Positions 18,022 to 26,750 of a DNA stretch of 64,000 nt are shown piece after piece. A model generated the notes under the pieces. That model made no database searches. It was given only the letters and a program-made list of their open reading frames with translations, and was not told where the DNA came from. Source of the stretch: Enterobacter cancerogenus (lineage in GTDB: Bacteria > Pseudomonadota > Gammaproteobacteria > Enterobacterales > Enterobacteriaceae). Both the position numbers and the translations under genes were made by a program. The stretch is from the NCBI GenBank assembly GCA_000773965.1, contig JRUP01000004.1:124001-188000 (forward strand). Direction: 5' to 3'. Each line of letters starts with the position of its first letter. The first letter of the stretch is position 1.

Positions 18022-18525
18022 TTAACCGTGCACCACCACATTAAACCCTTCATCTGCATGCGGGGCGACGAAGTAGCTGCTGATCACCTCGAACTGCGCA
18101 TCGGTGGCCGCGAAGTCATGCTCACCTTCTGCGTTGCGCGCATGCAAACGGCTTTTGCACACCGCATCGGGCACATCGATAAAGTGCAGTTGATGCTCCG
18201 CCTGTGCACTCTGGATCACTGCCTTCATCCATTGGCGTTGGCCGACGGTGTTCGCCGGAAAATCCAGCACCACTGACACACCGCGCTGTAACAGTGCGAT
18301 CAGGTGCGGCGTCATCGCATTGCGTAGCTTGCCCGCACAACGCACGTAGTCCGCAACATCCTGCATCTCTTCGGCGAACAGATGCGCCAGCCAGGCGTCT
18401 TCGCTAATAATCACCGCGCCGGTCTGTTGGGCCAGTTGGTGTGCCAGCGTTGATTTTCCGGCAGCGATTTTGCCGCACAGCAGATGCAAAACAGGACGAG
18501 ATGTGGACACAGACGCAGATTCCAT
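18022..18525 (-). CDS. P-loop kinase-like AAA protein (zeta-toxin/kinase fold)
   Basis: A 167-residue ATP-binding protein. Walker A is CGKIAAGKST near residue 17; EDAWLAHLF and VVLDFPANTVGQR with an aspartate after a hydrophobic strand form the Walker B-like region; CKSRLHARNAEGEHDF provides lid arginines. This is the small-kinase architecture shared by gluconate kinase-like, chloramphenicol phosphotransferase-like and zeta-toxin-like proteins. The ATG at 18525 has GGAG eight bases before it. Phosphate acceptor unknown. Divergent from the flavin reductase-like gene. Confidence 0.78.
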   Translation of the reverse strand: MESASVSTSRPVLHLLCGKIAAGKSTLAHQLAQQTGAVIISEDAWLAHLFAEEMQDVADYVRCAGKLRNAMTPHLIALLQRGVSVVLDFPANTVGQRQWMKAVIQSAQAEHQLHFIDVPDAVCKSRLHARNAEGEHDFAATDAQFEVISSYFVAPHADEGFNVVVHG

Positions 18526-18629
18526 TAGCCAGCTCCAGATAAAATGACGCTCTACCATGCCGTTAAATGCCGGTCCAGTAAAGCCTGGCATCTACACTTA
18601 CGCTATCTCTGCAAAAAATAAGGAGACGC

Positions 18630-19199
18630 ATGATGAGTCAACGCCTGCATAAAATCGACTTTCCGGTCAGCAAGGCACGGAAGTATTTGGAACCCGGTCC
18701 GGTGGTGTTGCTGAGTTCGCAATTTGAAGATCACCACGACATCATGACGCTCGGCTGGCACACCATTCTGGAGTTCTCGCCGTCATTGGTGGGCTGCATG
18801 ATCGCCAACGGCAACTACAGCCATGAGCTGATTCGGCAAAGCGGACAGTGCGTGATTAACATCCCCTCGGCGGATTTGGTGGACAGCGTGGTGGCGATTG
18901 GTAACTGCCATGGCGATCGCCTCGATAAGTTCGATGCCTTTCACCTCACGCCAGAACCGGCAAAAGTGGTGAATGCGCCGCTGATCGATGAGTGCTTCGC
19001 CAGCTTTGAGTGTCAGCTGTATGACGACTCGATGGTGAATAACTACGGCTTCTTTATTTTCGAAATCGTCAAAGCGCATGTCGCCGATAAACCGGAATTT
19101 CCGCCGACGCTGCACTACACTGGCGAAGGACGTTTTACCGTAATGAGCAATAGCGTGCTCGACAAGCACCATGATTTTAAGCCAGAAATGTTAATTTAA
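18630..19199 (+). CDS. Flavin reductase-like domain protein
   Basis: A 189-residue FMN-binding split-barrel protein of the flavin reductase family. The segments GPVVLLSSQFEDHHDIMTLGWHTILEFSPSLVGCMI, SHELIRQSGQCVINIPSADL and FDAFHLTPEPAKVVNAPLIDECFASFECQ follow the family pattern of FMN contact, dimer interface and substrate strand. It probably reduces FMN with NAD(P)H or uses bound FMN; electron acceptor unknown. AAGGAG lies four bases before the first ATG and seven before the second, so either may be used. Confidence 0.85.
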   Translation: MMSQRLHKIDFPVSKARKYLEPGPVVLLSSQFEDHHDIMTLGWHTILEFSPSLVGCMIANGNYSHELIRQSGQCVINIPSADLVDSVVAIGNCHGDRLDKFDAFHLTPEPAKVVNAPLIDECFASFECQLYDDSMVNNYGFFIFEIVKAHVADKPEFPPTLHYTGEGRFTVMSNSVLDKHHDFKPEMLI

Positions 19200-19263
19200 G
19201 CGGCTTGAATTCGCCTTCGAGCGCCCTCACAGTAACGCTTTCGACCTGACAGGAGTAATAACA

Positions 19264-19800
19264 ATGGCAACCGAATATGCGGTGATCGCCGGTGGCTGTT
19301 TCTGGTGTACCGAAGCAGTGTTCAAAGATGTGATTGGCGTGGAGTCAGTCGAAAGTGGGTATACCGGCGGGGAGCGCCCGAACCCAACCTATGAGCAGGT
19401 GTGCAGCGGTGCCACCGGCCACGCCGAAGCGATCCGCGTCGGTTTCGATCCCGAGCAAGTGAAATATGGCGACCTGCTGGATATCAGCTTTGCGACACAC
19501 GATCCAACCCAGCTGAACCGTCAGGGCAACGACGTCGGTACTCAGTATCGTTCAGCGATCTTCCCGGCGAATCCAGAGCAGGAAGCCGAAGCGATTGCCG
19601 CCATTGCGCGTGCGCAAGCCGATCTCAACGTGCCGGTGGTGACCACCATCGAGCCGCTGAAAGAGTGGTATCCGGCAGAAGATTATCATCAGGATTACTG
19701 GGATGGTGCCGGTCAGCGTAACGGTTACTGCATGGCGGTGATTCCACCGAAACTGCAGAAGCTGCGTAAGAGCTTTGCCAACCGCGTGAAGCTGGGCTAA
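19264..19800 (+). CDS. msrA: Peptide-methionine (S)-S-oxide reductase, short form
   Basis: A 178-residue MsrA that repairs oxidised methionine (S-epimer) in proteins. The active-site motif GGCFWCTE places the catalytic cysteine at C12, with F13-W14 lining the pocket; YHQDY near residue 140 is a second signature. It lacks the long N-terminal extension of E. coli MsrA (212 residues) and resembles the shorter YxxQ-type paralogue found in many enterobacteria. A strong intrinsic terminator follows. Confidence 0.95.
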   Translation: MATEYAVIAGGCFWCTEAVFKDVIGVESVESGYTGGERPNPTYEQVCSGATGHAEAIRVGFDPEQVKYGDLLDISFATHDPTQLNRQGNDVGTQYRSAIFPANPEQEAEAIAAIARAQADLNVPVVTTIEPLKEWYPAEDYHQDYWDGAGQRNGYCMAVIPPKLQKLRKSFANRVKLG

Positions 19801-19856
19801 TCCAGCCCCCTAAGATGCGGCCTCTGCACGCCGCATCCAGTCTGCTTATCACCATC

Positions 19857-19884
19857 AAAGGTCGTCATTTATGACGACCTTTTT
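19857..19884 (+). terminator. Rho-independent terminator after msrA
   Basis: A perfect 11-bp stem (AAAGGTCGTCA with TGACGACCTTT, loop TTTA) running into a T tract, 57 bases after the msrA stop and just ahead of dcuS. Confidence 0.92.
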
Positions 19885-19927
19885 GCATTAAAGCGTCATA
19901 ATAGCGCCCTCTTCTCTTCAGGGAGCG

Positions 19928-21562
19928 ATGATGACCACGCCTCAACCCGCAATCCCCGCGCGCAAGCGGCCCATGAAACTCAACACGCTGGTGACGCTGA
20001 TGCTCAGCGCGGTGATCGTGCTGGTGCTGCTGAGTGTGCACATGTTCTATTTCTTCCAGATTGGTGCCTCAACCCGTGCCCAGTTAGAAGATAAAGCCAT
20101 GGCGGTGGCCCGCACGCTGGCAAGATCGCCGGAGATTCAGCAGGCGCTGACGCAACCGGTGGCCAATGCCAATATTCAACCCATCGCGAAAGCCGTGGAA
20201 GAGAGCAACAATCTGCTGTTTATTACCGTCACCAATATGGACGGTATCCGCTATTCTCATCGCAATCCGGAACTGGTCGGCAAGCACTTTATCGGCGAGG
20301 ACATTGGGCCCGCCCTGCGCGGCCATGAAAACGTCTCGGTGAACAAAGGTTCTTTAGCAAAAGCGCTGCGCGTCTTCACGCCGGTATATAACGCGGAGGA
20401 TCGGCAGATCGGTGTGGTGGCGATCGGTATTTCCCTCGATGCCGTTACCGATCAGATCAACGAAAGCCGCTGGAGCATTATCTGGACCATCCTGATTGGT
20501 ACGCTGGCGGGGGCGATTGGCACCCTGGTGCTGGTGCGCGTGCTGAAACGCATCTTGTTCGGCCTCGAACCCTACGAGATTTCCACTCTGTTTGAGCAGC
20601 GTCAGGCAATTCTCAACTCGGTCAAAGAGGGCGTGGTGGCGATGGACGATCAGGCGCAGGTGACGCTGGTGAATCAGGCCGCGCGCACCCTGCTTAATGA
20701 GCCGTCGTCCAGCGGTATGATTGATAACGAGGGCATTGATGATGCCTCGGTGATCAACCAACACCTGCGAGATGTGCTGCACAGCGGCCGTGCGCGTCGT
20801 GATGAAGAGCTGAATGTGAATGGTCGCTTGTTGTTGTGCAATACGGTGCCGGTACGCAGCCAGGGACGCATTATTGGCGCGGTCTGTACTTTCAGGGACA
20901 AGACCGAAATCAGCCGACTGATGCAGCGTCTGACGGGCATGGTAAACTACGTCGATGCGTTGCGGGAGCGCTCGCACGAGTTCATGAACAAGCTGCACGT
21001 GATCCTCGGCCTGCTGCACATGAAAAACTATGCGCAGGTGGAAGCGTATATTTTGAAAACCGCCAATAATTACCAGACTGAGATTGGCTATTTGCTCGAT
21101 CGCATCAAGTCACCGGTGATTGCCGGTTTCCTGCTGAGCAAGATCAATCGCGCCTCGGATTGCGGTCATCGCCTGACCATCAGCGATGCCAGCTATGTGC
21201 CCGACAGCGGTAACGAAGACCAGATGGCGGCCCTGATCACCGTGGTCGGTAATCTGGTGGAGAACGCCATCGATGCGCTCAGCGAGCAGACCGAAGGCGA
21301 GATCCACGTGATGCTGCACTATCAGAACGGCTGGCTGGCGTGCGAAGTGAGTGACGATGGTCCCGGCATTGAGCCGGCCAATCTGGCGACAATTTTTGAT
21401 AAAGGGTTCTCCACCAAAGGAGAGAACCGTGGTGTGGGCCTGTTCCTGCTGAAACAGCAAACGGAAAACCTCGGTGGCGGCGTGACCGTTGAGTCAGAAC
21501 CCGGCGTATTTACCCAATTTTTAGTACAACTTCCCTGGGATGGAGGAAACCAATCCGCATGA
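19928..21562 (+). CDS. dcuS: C4-dicarboxylate sensor histidine kinase DcuS
   Basis: A 544-residue inner-membrane sensor closely matching E. coli DcuS (543). Transmembrane segments are near residues 20-42 and 183-205, enclosing a periplasmic PASp domain with the fumarate-binding residues R108 and H111 (IRYSHRN) and R148 (ALRVFTP). A cytoplasmic PAS domain follows, then the phosphorylated histidine H350 in ERSHEFMNKLH and the ATPase region with N, G1 and G2 boxes (NLVENAIDAL, DDGPGI, GVGLFLLKQ). Its stop overlaps the dcuR start by four bases. Confidence 0.96.
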   Translation: MMTTPQPAIPARKRPMKLNTLVTLMLSAVIVLVLLSVHMFYFFQIGASTRAQLEDKAMAVARTLARSPEIQQALTQPVANANIQPIAKAVEESNNLLFITVTNMDGIRYSHRNPELVGKHFIGEDIGPALRGHENVSVNKGSLAKALRVFTPVYNAEDRQIGVVAIGISLDAVTDQINESRWSIIWTILIGTLAGAIGTLVLVRVLKRILFGLEPYEISTLFEQRQAILNSVKEGVVAMDDQAQVTLVNQAARTLLNEPSSSGMIDNEGIDDASVINQHLRDVLHSGRARRDEELNVNGRLLLCNTVPVRSQGRIIGAVCTFRDKTEISRLMQRLTGMVNYVDALRERSHEFMNKLHVILGLLHMKNYAQVEAYILKTANNYQTEIGYLLDRIKSPVIAGFLLSKINRASDCGHRLTISDASYVPDSGNEDQMAALITVVGNLVENAIDALSEQTEGEIHVMLHYQNGWLACEVSDDGPGIEPANLATIFDKGFSTKGENRGVGLFLLKQQTENLGGGVTVESEPGVFTQFLVQLPWDGGNQSA

Positions 21563-22278
21563 TCAATGTGTTAGTGGTCGATGATGACGCCATGGTCGCT
21601 GAGCTGAACCGTTCTTTTATCGGTCAGGTTCAGGGCTTCCACTGCTGTGGAACCGCTTCGACCCTGAAGCAAGCCAAAGAGATTTTGTTCAACAGCGACA
21701 CCCCGATTGATTTGGTGCTGCTGGATATCTACATGCAGCAAGAGAATGGCCTCGATCTGTTGCCGGAACTGCGCAAAGCCCAGAGTTCGGTGGAAGTGAT
21801 CATCATTTCATCCGCTGCCGATGCCGAGAACATCAAAACTTCGCTGCACTACGGCGTGGTGGATTATCTGATCAAGCCGTTCCAGTTCCCGCGTTTTGAA
21901 GAAGCGCTCACCAGCTGGCGGCAGAAGAAGTCGTTGATGGATAATCAGCACTACTATCAGCAGTCTGATGTCGATCTGTTGATCCATGGTAACCCGGCAA
22001 CGCAGCATGACAACAAGCGCCTGCCGAAAGGCTTAACCCCGCAGACGCTGCGTACCTTGTGTCAATGGATTGATGCCCATCCCGGCCATGAGTTCTCCAC
22101 CGATGAGTTGGCGGCGGAAGTGAATATTTCGCGCGTGTCGTGCCGTAAGTATCTGATCTGGCTGGCGCAGATTAATATTCTGTTCACCAGCATTCACTAT
22201 GGCGCAACCGGGCGTCCGGTGTATCGCTATCGTTTACAGCCGGAATACCATTCGCTGTTGCAGCAATACTGTCAGTAA
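21559..22278 (+). CDS. dcuR: C4-dicarboxylate response regulator DcuR
   Basis: A 239-residue CitB-family response regulator. The receiver domain has the acidic pocket VVDDDAM, phosphoacceptor D56 in LVLLDIYM and the lysine in YLIKPFQF near residue 107. The C-terminal helix-turn-helix lies in FSTDELAAEVNISRVSCRKYLIWL. Phosphorylated by DcuS, it activates genes for fumarate respiration; in this locus the plausible targets are the reductase, the transporter and the fumarase. It is convergent with the apbE gene, the last seven bases overlapping. Confidence 0.95.
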   Translation: MINVLVVDDDAMVAELNRSFIGQVQGFHCCGTASTLKQAKEILFNSDTPIDLVLLDIYMQQENGLDLLPELRKAQSSVEVIIISSAADAENIKTSLHYGVVDYLIKPFQFPRFEEALTSWRQKKSLMDNQHYYQQSDVDLLIHGNPATQHDNKRLPKGLTPQTLRTLCQWIDAHPGHEFSTDELAAEVNISRVSCRKYLIWLAQINILFTSIHYGATGRPVYRYRLQPEYHSLLQQYCQ

Positions 22279-23231
22279 CGCAGTTGCCAGTCGACATCGC
22301 GCTGCTGGAACTGGAAGTGGCGCGGTGAAGAGCAGATGATCTGTCGATCGCGCGTCACAAACACCGCATCCAGATCGGGCTGGTCTGCCAGATAGGCCAG
22401 CCCCTGCTCCACGCCCATGCCGTACAGCAGCGTGGTGTAGATGTCGCCATCCAGTGAGCGATCGGAAATTACCGTCACGCTCAGTAACTCGTTATCCAGC
22501 GGATAGCCGGTGTGGGGATCAAAGATGTGGTGCCAGCACTTGCCGTCCAGTTCGAAATAGCGCTCGTAAATTCCCGATGTCACCACCGATTTCCCCTGCA
22601 CCTGCAGCACACCCAGCAGTTCATTCTCGCGTCCAAACGGCTTTTTCAGGCCGATGCTCCAGCCTTGTGGCTCATGCGGCGGTGCGCCGAGGGTCTGCAC
22701 ATTGCCCCCGAGATTGATCAGCGCCTGCGGCACGCCCTGCTGGCGTAAAAACGCCTGCACCACATCCGCGATATACCCTTTGGCGATGGCCCCGAGATCG
22801 ATCTCCATGCCCGGCTGTTGCAGGAATACCGAACAGTCCTCCGGATTGAGGATCACCTGATGTGGATCGGTGAGCGGCAACAGTGCTGCAATATCAGTAG
22901 CGGGTGGCACGGCTCGGCCGTGAAAACCAATCTTCCAGCGTTTGACCACCGGACCGATGGTGAAGTTAAAAGCGCTGCCGGGTGACACACTGACGGCGTG
23001 TGCCACGCTGATCAGTCGGAACACCGCCTCACTGACGCGCACTGCATGGCGACCCGCTGCCTGGTTGATCGACATCACTTCGGATTCGGCACGATTGACC
23101 GTGAACAGGTTTTCCTGCTGCTTGATAAGTTGAAAGACCTGACGGGCTAAGGTGGGATTATCGTCGAACAGTTTAAGCAGAATGGGGGAACCCATCAGAA
23201 CAGCGGAGTAAGAGTAGACGCCTTCGGTCAT
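22272..23231 (-). CDS. apbE: FAD:protein FMN transferase (ApbE family), cytoplasmic
   Basis: A 319-residue enzyme that attaches FMN covalently to a threonine of a target protein, using FAD. The family motifs are DLGAIAKGYIAD and the Mg-binding SLDGDIYTTLLYGMG near the end. There is no signal peptide or lipobox, so it should work in the cytoplasm, unlike the periplasmic ApbE serving Rnf/Nqr. The ATG at 23231 has GAGG six bases upstream. The neighbouring gene on the same strand encodes a protein with the matching flavinylation motif, its evident substrate. Confidence 0.93.
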   Translation of the reverse strand: MTEGVYSYSAVLMGSPILLKLFDDNPTLARQVFQLIKQQENLFTVNRAESEVMSINQAAGRHAVRVSEAVFRLISVAHAVSVSPGSAFNFTIGPVVKRWKIGFHGRAVPPATDIAALLPLTDPHQVILNPEDCSVFLQQPGMEIDLGAIAKGYIADVVQAFLRQQGVPQALINLGGNVQTLGAPPHEPQGWSIGLKKPFGRENELLGVLQVQGKSVVTSGIYERYFELDGKCWHHIFDPHTGYPLDNELLSVTVISDRSLDGDIYTTLLYGMGVEQGLAYLADQPDLDAVFVTRDRQIICSSPRHFQFQQRDVDWQLRY

Positions 23232-23364
23232 AGAGCCTCGTTTACCCGCCATACTGCGCGCCAGTGGGTTGTGTCAATAACCCAATGACCGACCGCTGCC
23301 AGTCATTGGGATTCACCCTTAACCCTTTACTCTGGTACGCAATATTTTGGGTAATTAACGTTAA

Positions 23365-26145
23365 TTAGTTTCCTAACGCCAGTTTAGCCGCATTGTGACC
23401 GGCCTTGATACCGAAGATGATGATATCCGCTACCGCGTTGCCACCGATACGGTTCGCACCGTGGATACCGCCGACCACTTCACCAGCAGCCCAGGCACCG
23501 GGAATTACCTGTTTCTGCGCATCCAGCACCGCAGTATCGGTGTTGATGGTGACGCCGCCCATAGTGTGGTGCACCCCTGGGGCGATACGGATGGCGAAGT
23601 ACGGACCTTTATTCAGCGGGTGACGCAGCGCCGTCTTACGACCGAAGTCTTCATCATCTTGCTTCGCCACGAACTCGTTGTAACGACCGAGTGTGGTTTG
23701 CAGCGCTTCCTGATCCATGTTGAGTTTGACCGCCAGCTCGTGCGGCGTTGGCGCGCTGATCACAAAGCCTTTGGCGATATATTCGTCGGCCGCTTTGTTG
23801 TTGGCGCGCACCTGCTCATCAAACACGATCCATGCGCTTTTCTCTGGCAGGGCGATGATCTCAGCAGAGACTTTGTCACGGGTTTCCATCTCATTGTAGA
23901 AACGATGACCCGCCTGGCTGACCAGAATCGCCCCGCCGCCGCGCATCGCTTCGGAGATCAGATAAGAGGTGGTCTGCTCAACCGTTGGGTGAATCTGGAT
24001 CTCGCCCATATCCACGGTATCCGCACCGATTTTTTGCAGCATGGCGATACCGCTACCGGTGGCACCTTTGTGGTTGGTGGTCACGAAGCCATCCAGCTCC
24101 GGACGGTATTTGACCACCATCTCGCGGTTAGCACTGAAACCGCCGGTGGCGACAATCACGCTTTTCGCATTGAGAATGCGGCTGTCGTTGTATTCATCCA
24201 CCACTTTGACGCCGGTAACGGCACCGTTTTCCACCAGGATCTCTGAAACTGAAGTCTCCAGCAGCACTTCGATTTCGCGCTGGTTGACGTTTTTCACCAG
24301 GCCGCTGATCAGGAAGCCACCGACGGCAGAACGGTCTTCCGGACGGTGCGTACGGTCGATGCTCATGCCGCCAGTGATGGTAATGTCGCACAGCTCGATA
24401 TTTTTCGCCGCCAGCCACTCAATCGCTTCTGGCGCCTGCTCAACAAACTCGCGCAGCAGCACCGGGTTGTTTTTGAATTTACCGCCCTTCAGCGTCTCTT
24501 CGTAGAACAGCTCTTTGCTGTCTTCGATGCCTTTCAGTTTCTGATAGCGGGTTTCGGCGGCGTTCATGCCCACCGAGGCTTTGATGGTGTTACCGCCAAT
24601 GGTCGGCATCTTCTCGATGATCACCACGCGTGCGCCGTCATCGTGCGCCTGAATCGCCGCCGCCAGACCGGCACCGCCCGTGCCCACCACTACCACGTCA
24701 TAATTGACCGGTGCGTTCGGGTTACCGCCCTCTTCAATCACATACTCTTTGCTTGATGTGGTCAGTGCGCGGGAGACCGCCTTTTTCAGCGCCTCACTCT
24801 GTGTGGTCGCACCGGTGATGGCATCGACGTGCGGGCTGTTTGCCACCAGAATGCGTTCACGCAGGCTTTCGAAGGTACTGGTAAAGTCGACATCCAGGCT
24901 GGGATCCGGCACCAGTGAGATATCGGTGATACGGTCCGTGTCGAGGGTGACGTTGATTTTCAGCTTCAGCGCTTCGGCTTCCACTTTCGCCTGGTAAACC
25001 CCGGCTTTGTATTTACGATGGCCATCGCTGACGTCGCGGATCATCGCATCCACCAGCGAGAAGCGCCACAGCGGTTCTGGAATCGTCAGCGCCTCACGCT
25101 TGGTGCTGTCGATGTAGAGTTCCATGTGCTCGTTTTTGATGATGCGGTCGGCCCAATCCGGATAGGCGATGCAGGCTTTGCCGACCGCCACCAAATCAAA
25201 GCCGTGCTCCAGCGCGTTCTCGGCATCTTCTTTATTCACCACACCACCCACGCCAATCACTGGCACTTTCGCCAGCGTGGCAGAGCGTTCGGCCAGGTAT
25301 TTGGTGATCAGTGGCGTAGGATCTTTGGTATCAACAATCGATGGACGCAGCAGCTGTCCGACGGAGAAGTGCACATAGTCCAGACCGCGCGCCGCCAGTT
25401 TTTCCAGCAGATACATGGTGTCATCCCAACGGATGCCGGGAACTTCCAGCTCTTCCGGTGAGAAGCGATAACCGATGATGAAGTCAGCCGCCGCAAAGCG
25501 ATCGGCCATTTTATGGGTGATCTCCAGCACTTCCATTGGGAAGCGTGCGCGGTTATCGCGGCTGCCGCCCCATTTGTCGTCGCGCTGGTTGGAGTTAGGT
25601 GAGTAGAACTGCTGGATCAAATAGGTGTTCGCGCCGTGGATCTCAACACCGTCAAAACCGGCTTTGATCGCGCGGTTTACCGCATCACCAAACTTGGTGA
25701 TCATCACATCGACTTCTTCGGCGGTCAGCGCTTGCGGTTTGGTGGCACCGTCACGCGGTGCAGCAATAGCGCTCGGTGCAACAGGGGTTTTGCCGCCAAT
25801 CAGCGCCGGTTCCACCATGCGGCCACCGTGATAGATCTGCAGAATGGCTTTTGAACCTTCAGATTTGATCGCATGGGCGATTTTCGCCAGCCCGGCAATT
25901 TTGTTGTCGCTGTCGATACCCAACGCGCCAGGGAAAGCCGGGCCACGGTTATCAATAAAGCAGCATTCGACAATCACCGTACCGATACTGCCCGCACGTA
26001 CGCGGTAATACTCGACCAAATCGCTGGTGACACCGCCGTCAAAATAGCCGGTACAGGTGGTCATCGGGGCCATCACCAGACGGTTTTTCAGCACCGCACC
26101 TTTTGGCAGCGTTAGCGGGTTAAGGATTGGGGTGAGCTTATTCAT
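23365..26145 (-). CDS. Soluble NADH-dependent fumarate reductase, OYE / FMN-binding / flavoprotein fusion
   Basis: A 926-residue three-domain flavoprotein. Residues 1-360 are an old-yellow-enzyme domain that should take hydride from NADH (VMAPMTT, EIHGANTYLIQQFYSPNSN, GVGGV). About 370-465 is an FMN_bind domain with the flavinylation motif DAITGATTQ (Thr near 447). From about 480 on is a fumarate reductase/succinate dehydrogenase-like FAD domain starting VVVGTGGAGLAAA. This matches the Klebsiella-type cytoplasmic NADH:fumarate reductase, which needs ApbE. The ATG at 26145 has GGAG nine bases upstream. Fumarate as acceptor follows from context; related enzymes reduce acrylate or urocanate. Confidence 0.9.
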   Translation of the reverse strand: MNKLTPILNPLTLPKGAVLKNRLVMAPMTTCTGYFDGGVTSDLVEYYRVRAGSIGTVIVECCFIDNRGPAFPGALGIDSDNKIAGLAKIAHAIKSEGSKAILQIYHGGRMVEPALIGGKTPVAPSAIAAPRDGATKPQALTAEEVDVMITKFGDAVNRAIKAGFDGVEIHGANTYLIQQFYSPNSNQRDDKWGGSRDNRARFPMEVLEITHKMADRFAAADFIIGYRFSPEELEVPGIRWDDTMYLLEKLAARGLDYVHFSVGQLLRPSIVDTKDPTPLITKYLAERSATLAKVPVIGVGGVVNKEDAENALEHGFDLVAVGKACIAYPDWADRIIKNEHMELYIDSTKREALTIPEPLWRFSLVDAMIRDVSDGHRKYKAGVYQAKVEAEALKLKINVTLDTDRITDISLVPDPSLDVDFTSTFESLRERILVANSPHVDAITGATTQSEALKKAVSRALTTSSKEYVIEEGGNPNAPVNYDVVVVGTGGAGLAAAIQAHDDGARVVIIEKMPTIGGNTIKASVGMNAAETRYQKLKGIEDSKELFYEETLKGGKFKNNPVLLREFVEQAPEAIEWLAAKNIELCDITITGGMSIDRTHRPEDRSAVGGFLISGLVKNVNQREIEVLLETSVSEILVENGAVTGVKVVDEYNDSRILNAKSVIVATGGFSANREMVVKYRPELDGFVTTNHKGATGSGIAMLQKIGADTVDMGEIQIHPTVEQTTSYLISEAMRGGGAILVSQAGHRFYNEMETRDKVSAEIIALPEKSAWIVFDEQVRANNKAADEYIAKGFVISAPTPHELAVKLNMDQEALQTTLGRYNEFVAKQDDEDFGRKTALRHPLNKGPYFAIRIAPGVHHTMGGVTINTDTAVLDAQKQVIPGAWAAGEVVGGIHGANRIGGNAVADIIIFGIKAGHNAAKLALGN

Positions 26146-26358
26146 AATGAGCAACTCCAGAATTAAGAAATTGTGTATTCAATTCTTTGGCGGTTCGGCG
26201 CGGCTTTATAATTATTTAAGTGGTCCGATTTCATGGCGTAAATATACCATTTTATTTAGTTACATAACCCAGAATGTTAGTTATATAAGTTTTACGTTTG
26301 GAAATGATATTTGATGCTCATTGCCAGAATAGGCGCTCCGCTAAGTTTTAACCAAGAC

Positions 26359-26372
26359 TTGACAAAAATCAA
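26359..26372. promoter_or_regulatory. FNR-type box, reductase side
   Basis: TTGAC-AAAA-ATCAA, differing from the consensus TTGAT-N4-ATCAA at a single position. It lies about 215 bases upstream of the reductase ATG. Confidence 0.65.
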
Positions 26373-26546
26373 CTTTTTCCTTACATTTAAAACAAATGTA
26401 GTACTATCATAAAGATAAAAGCCTCCAACCCGCCTCATTTTGCTCGATTTTTCGCGTTTCGATAGTTTGTAGCGTTTAATCCACAGCAGACAGAAAGTTA
26501 AATAAAAAGCAAAAGATAAAAATTAAAAAACAGTGCATATTTTTTA

Positions 26547-26560
26547 TTGATCTAGATCAA
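26547..26560. promoter_or_regulatory. FNR-type box, transporter side (perfect palindrome)
   Basis: TTGAT-CTAG-ATCAA is an exact match to the FNR consensus and fully palindromic. It lies about 190 bases upstream of the transporter ATG and would put it under anaerobic control. Confidence 0.8.
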
Positions 26561-26750
26561 AGGAGATATTTTAATTAATCGCATCTTAGCTGCATTCAAT
26601 TGATAATTCGCGTATCGAATTTGCAAAGCAAAGTTTCATAAAGAACAAAATTTAAATTGTCACGACTCATCTGCTGCACGCATGTTGAAACCAAAAGAAC
26701 AGTGTGTTCGTGACAATCAATCGCATTCTTCCTAACTTGCAGACAAAACT

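Larger units (their letters stand above)
26146..26750. other. Divergent promoter region of reductase and transporter genes
   Basis: A 605-base AT-rich region between divergent genes with no coding potential. It carries two FNR-type boxes (listed separately) and long AT-rich leaders, as expected for anaerobically induced promoters under FNR and DcuR. I did not identify a DcuR site with confidence. Confidence 0.7.

Noticed and set aside
20354..21019. Long antisense frame (221 codons) inside dcuS
   Set aside because: His/Gln/Arg-rich reverse-frame artefact of a GC-rich coding region; dcuS itself is unambiguous.
23395..24246. Long antisense frame (283 codons) inside the fumarate reductase gene
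   Set aside because: Composition (His, Asp, Phe-rich) is that of a complementary-strand shadow, no ribosome site.
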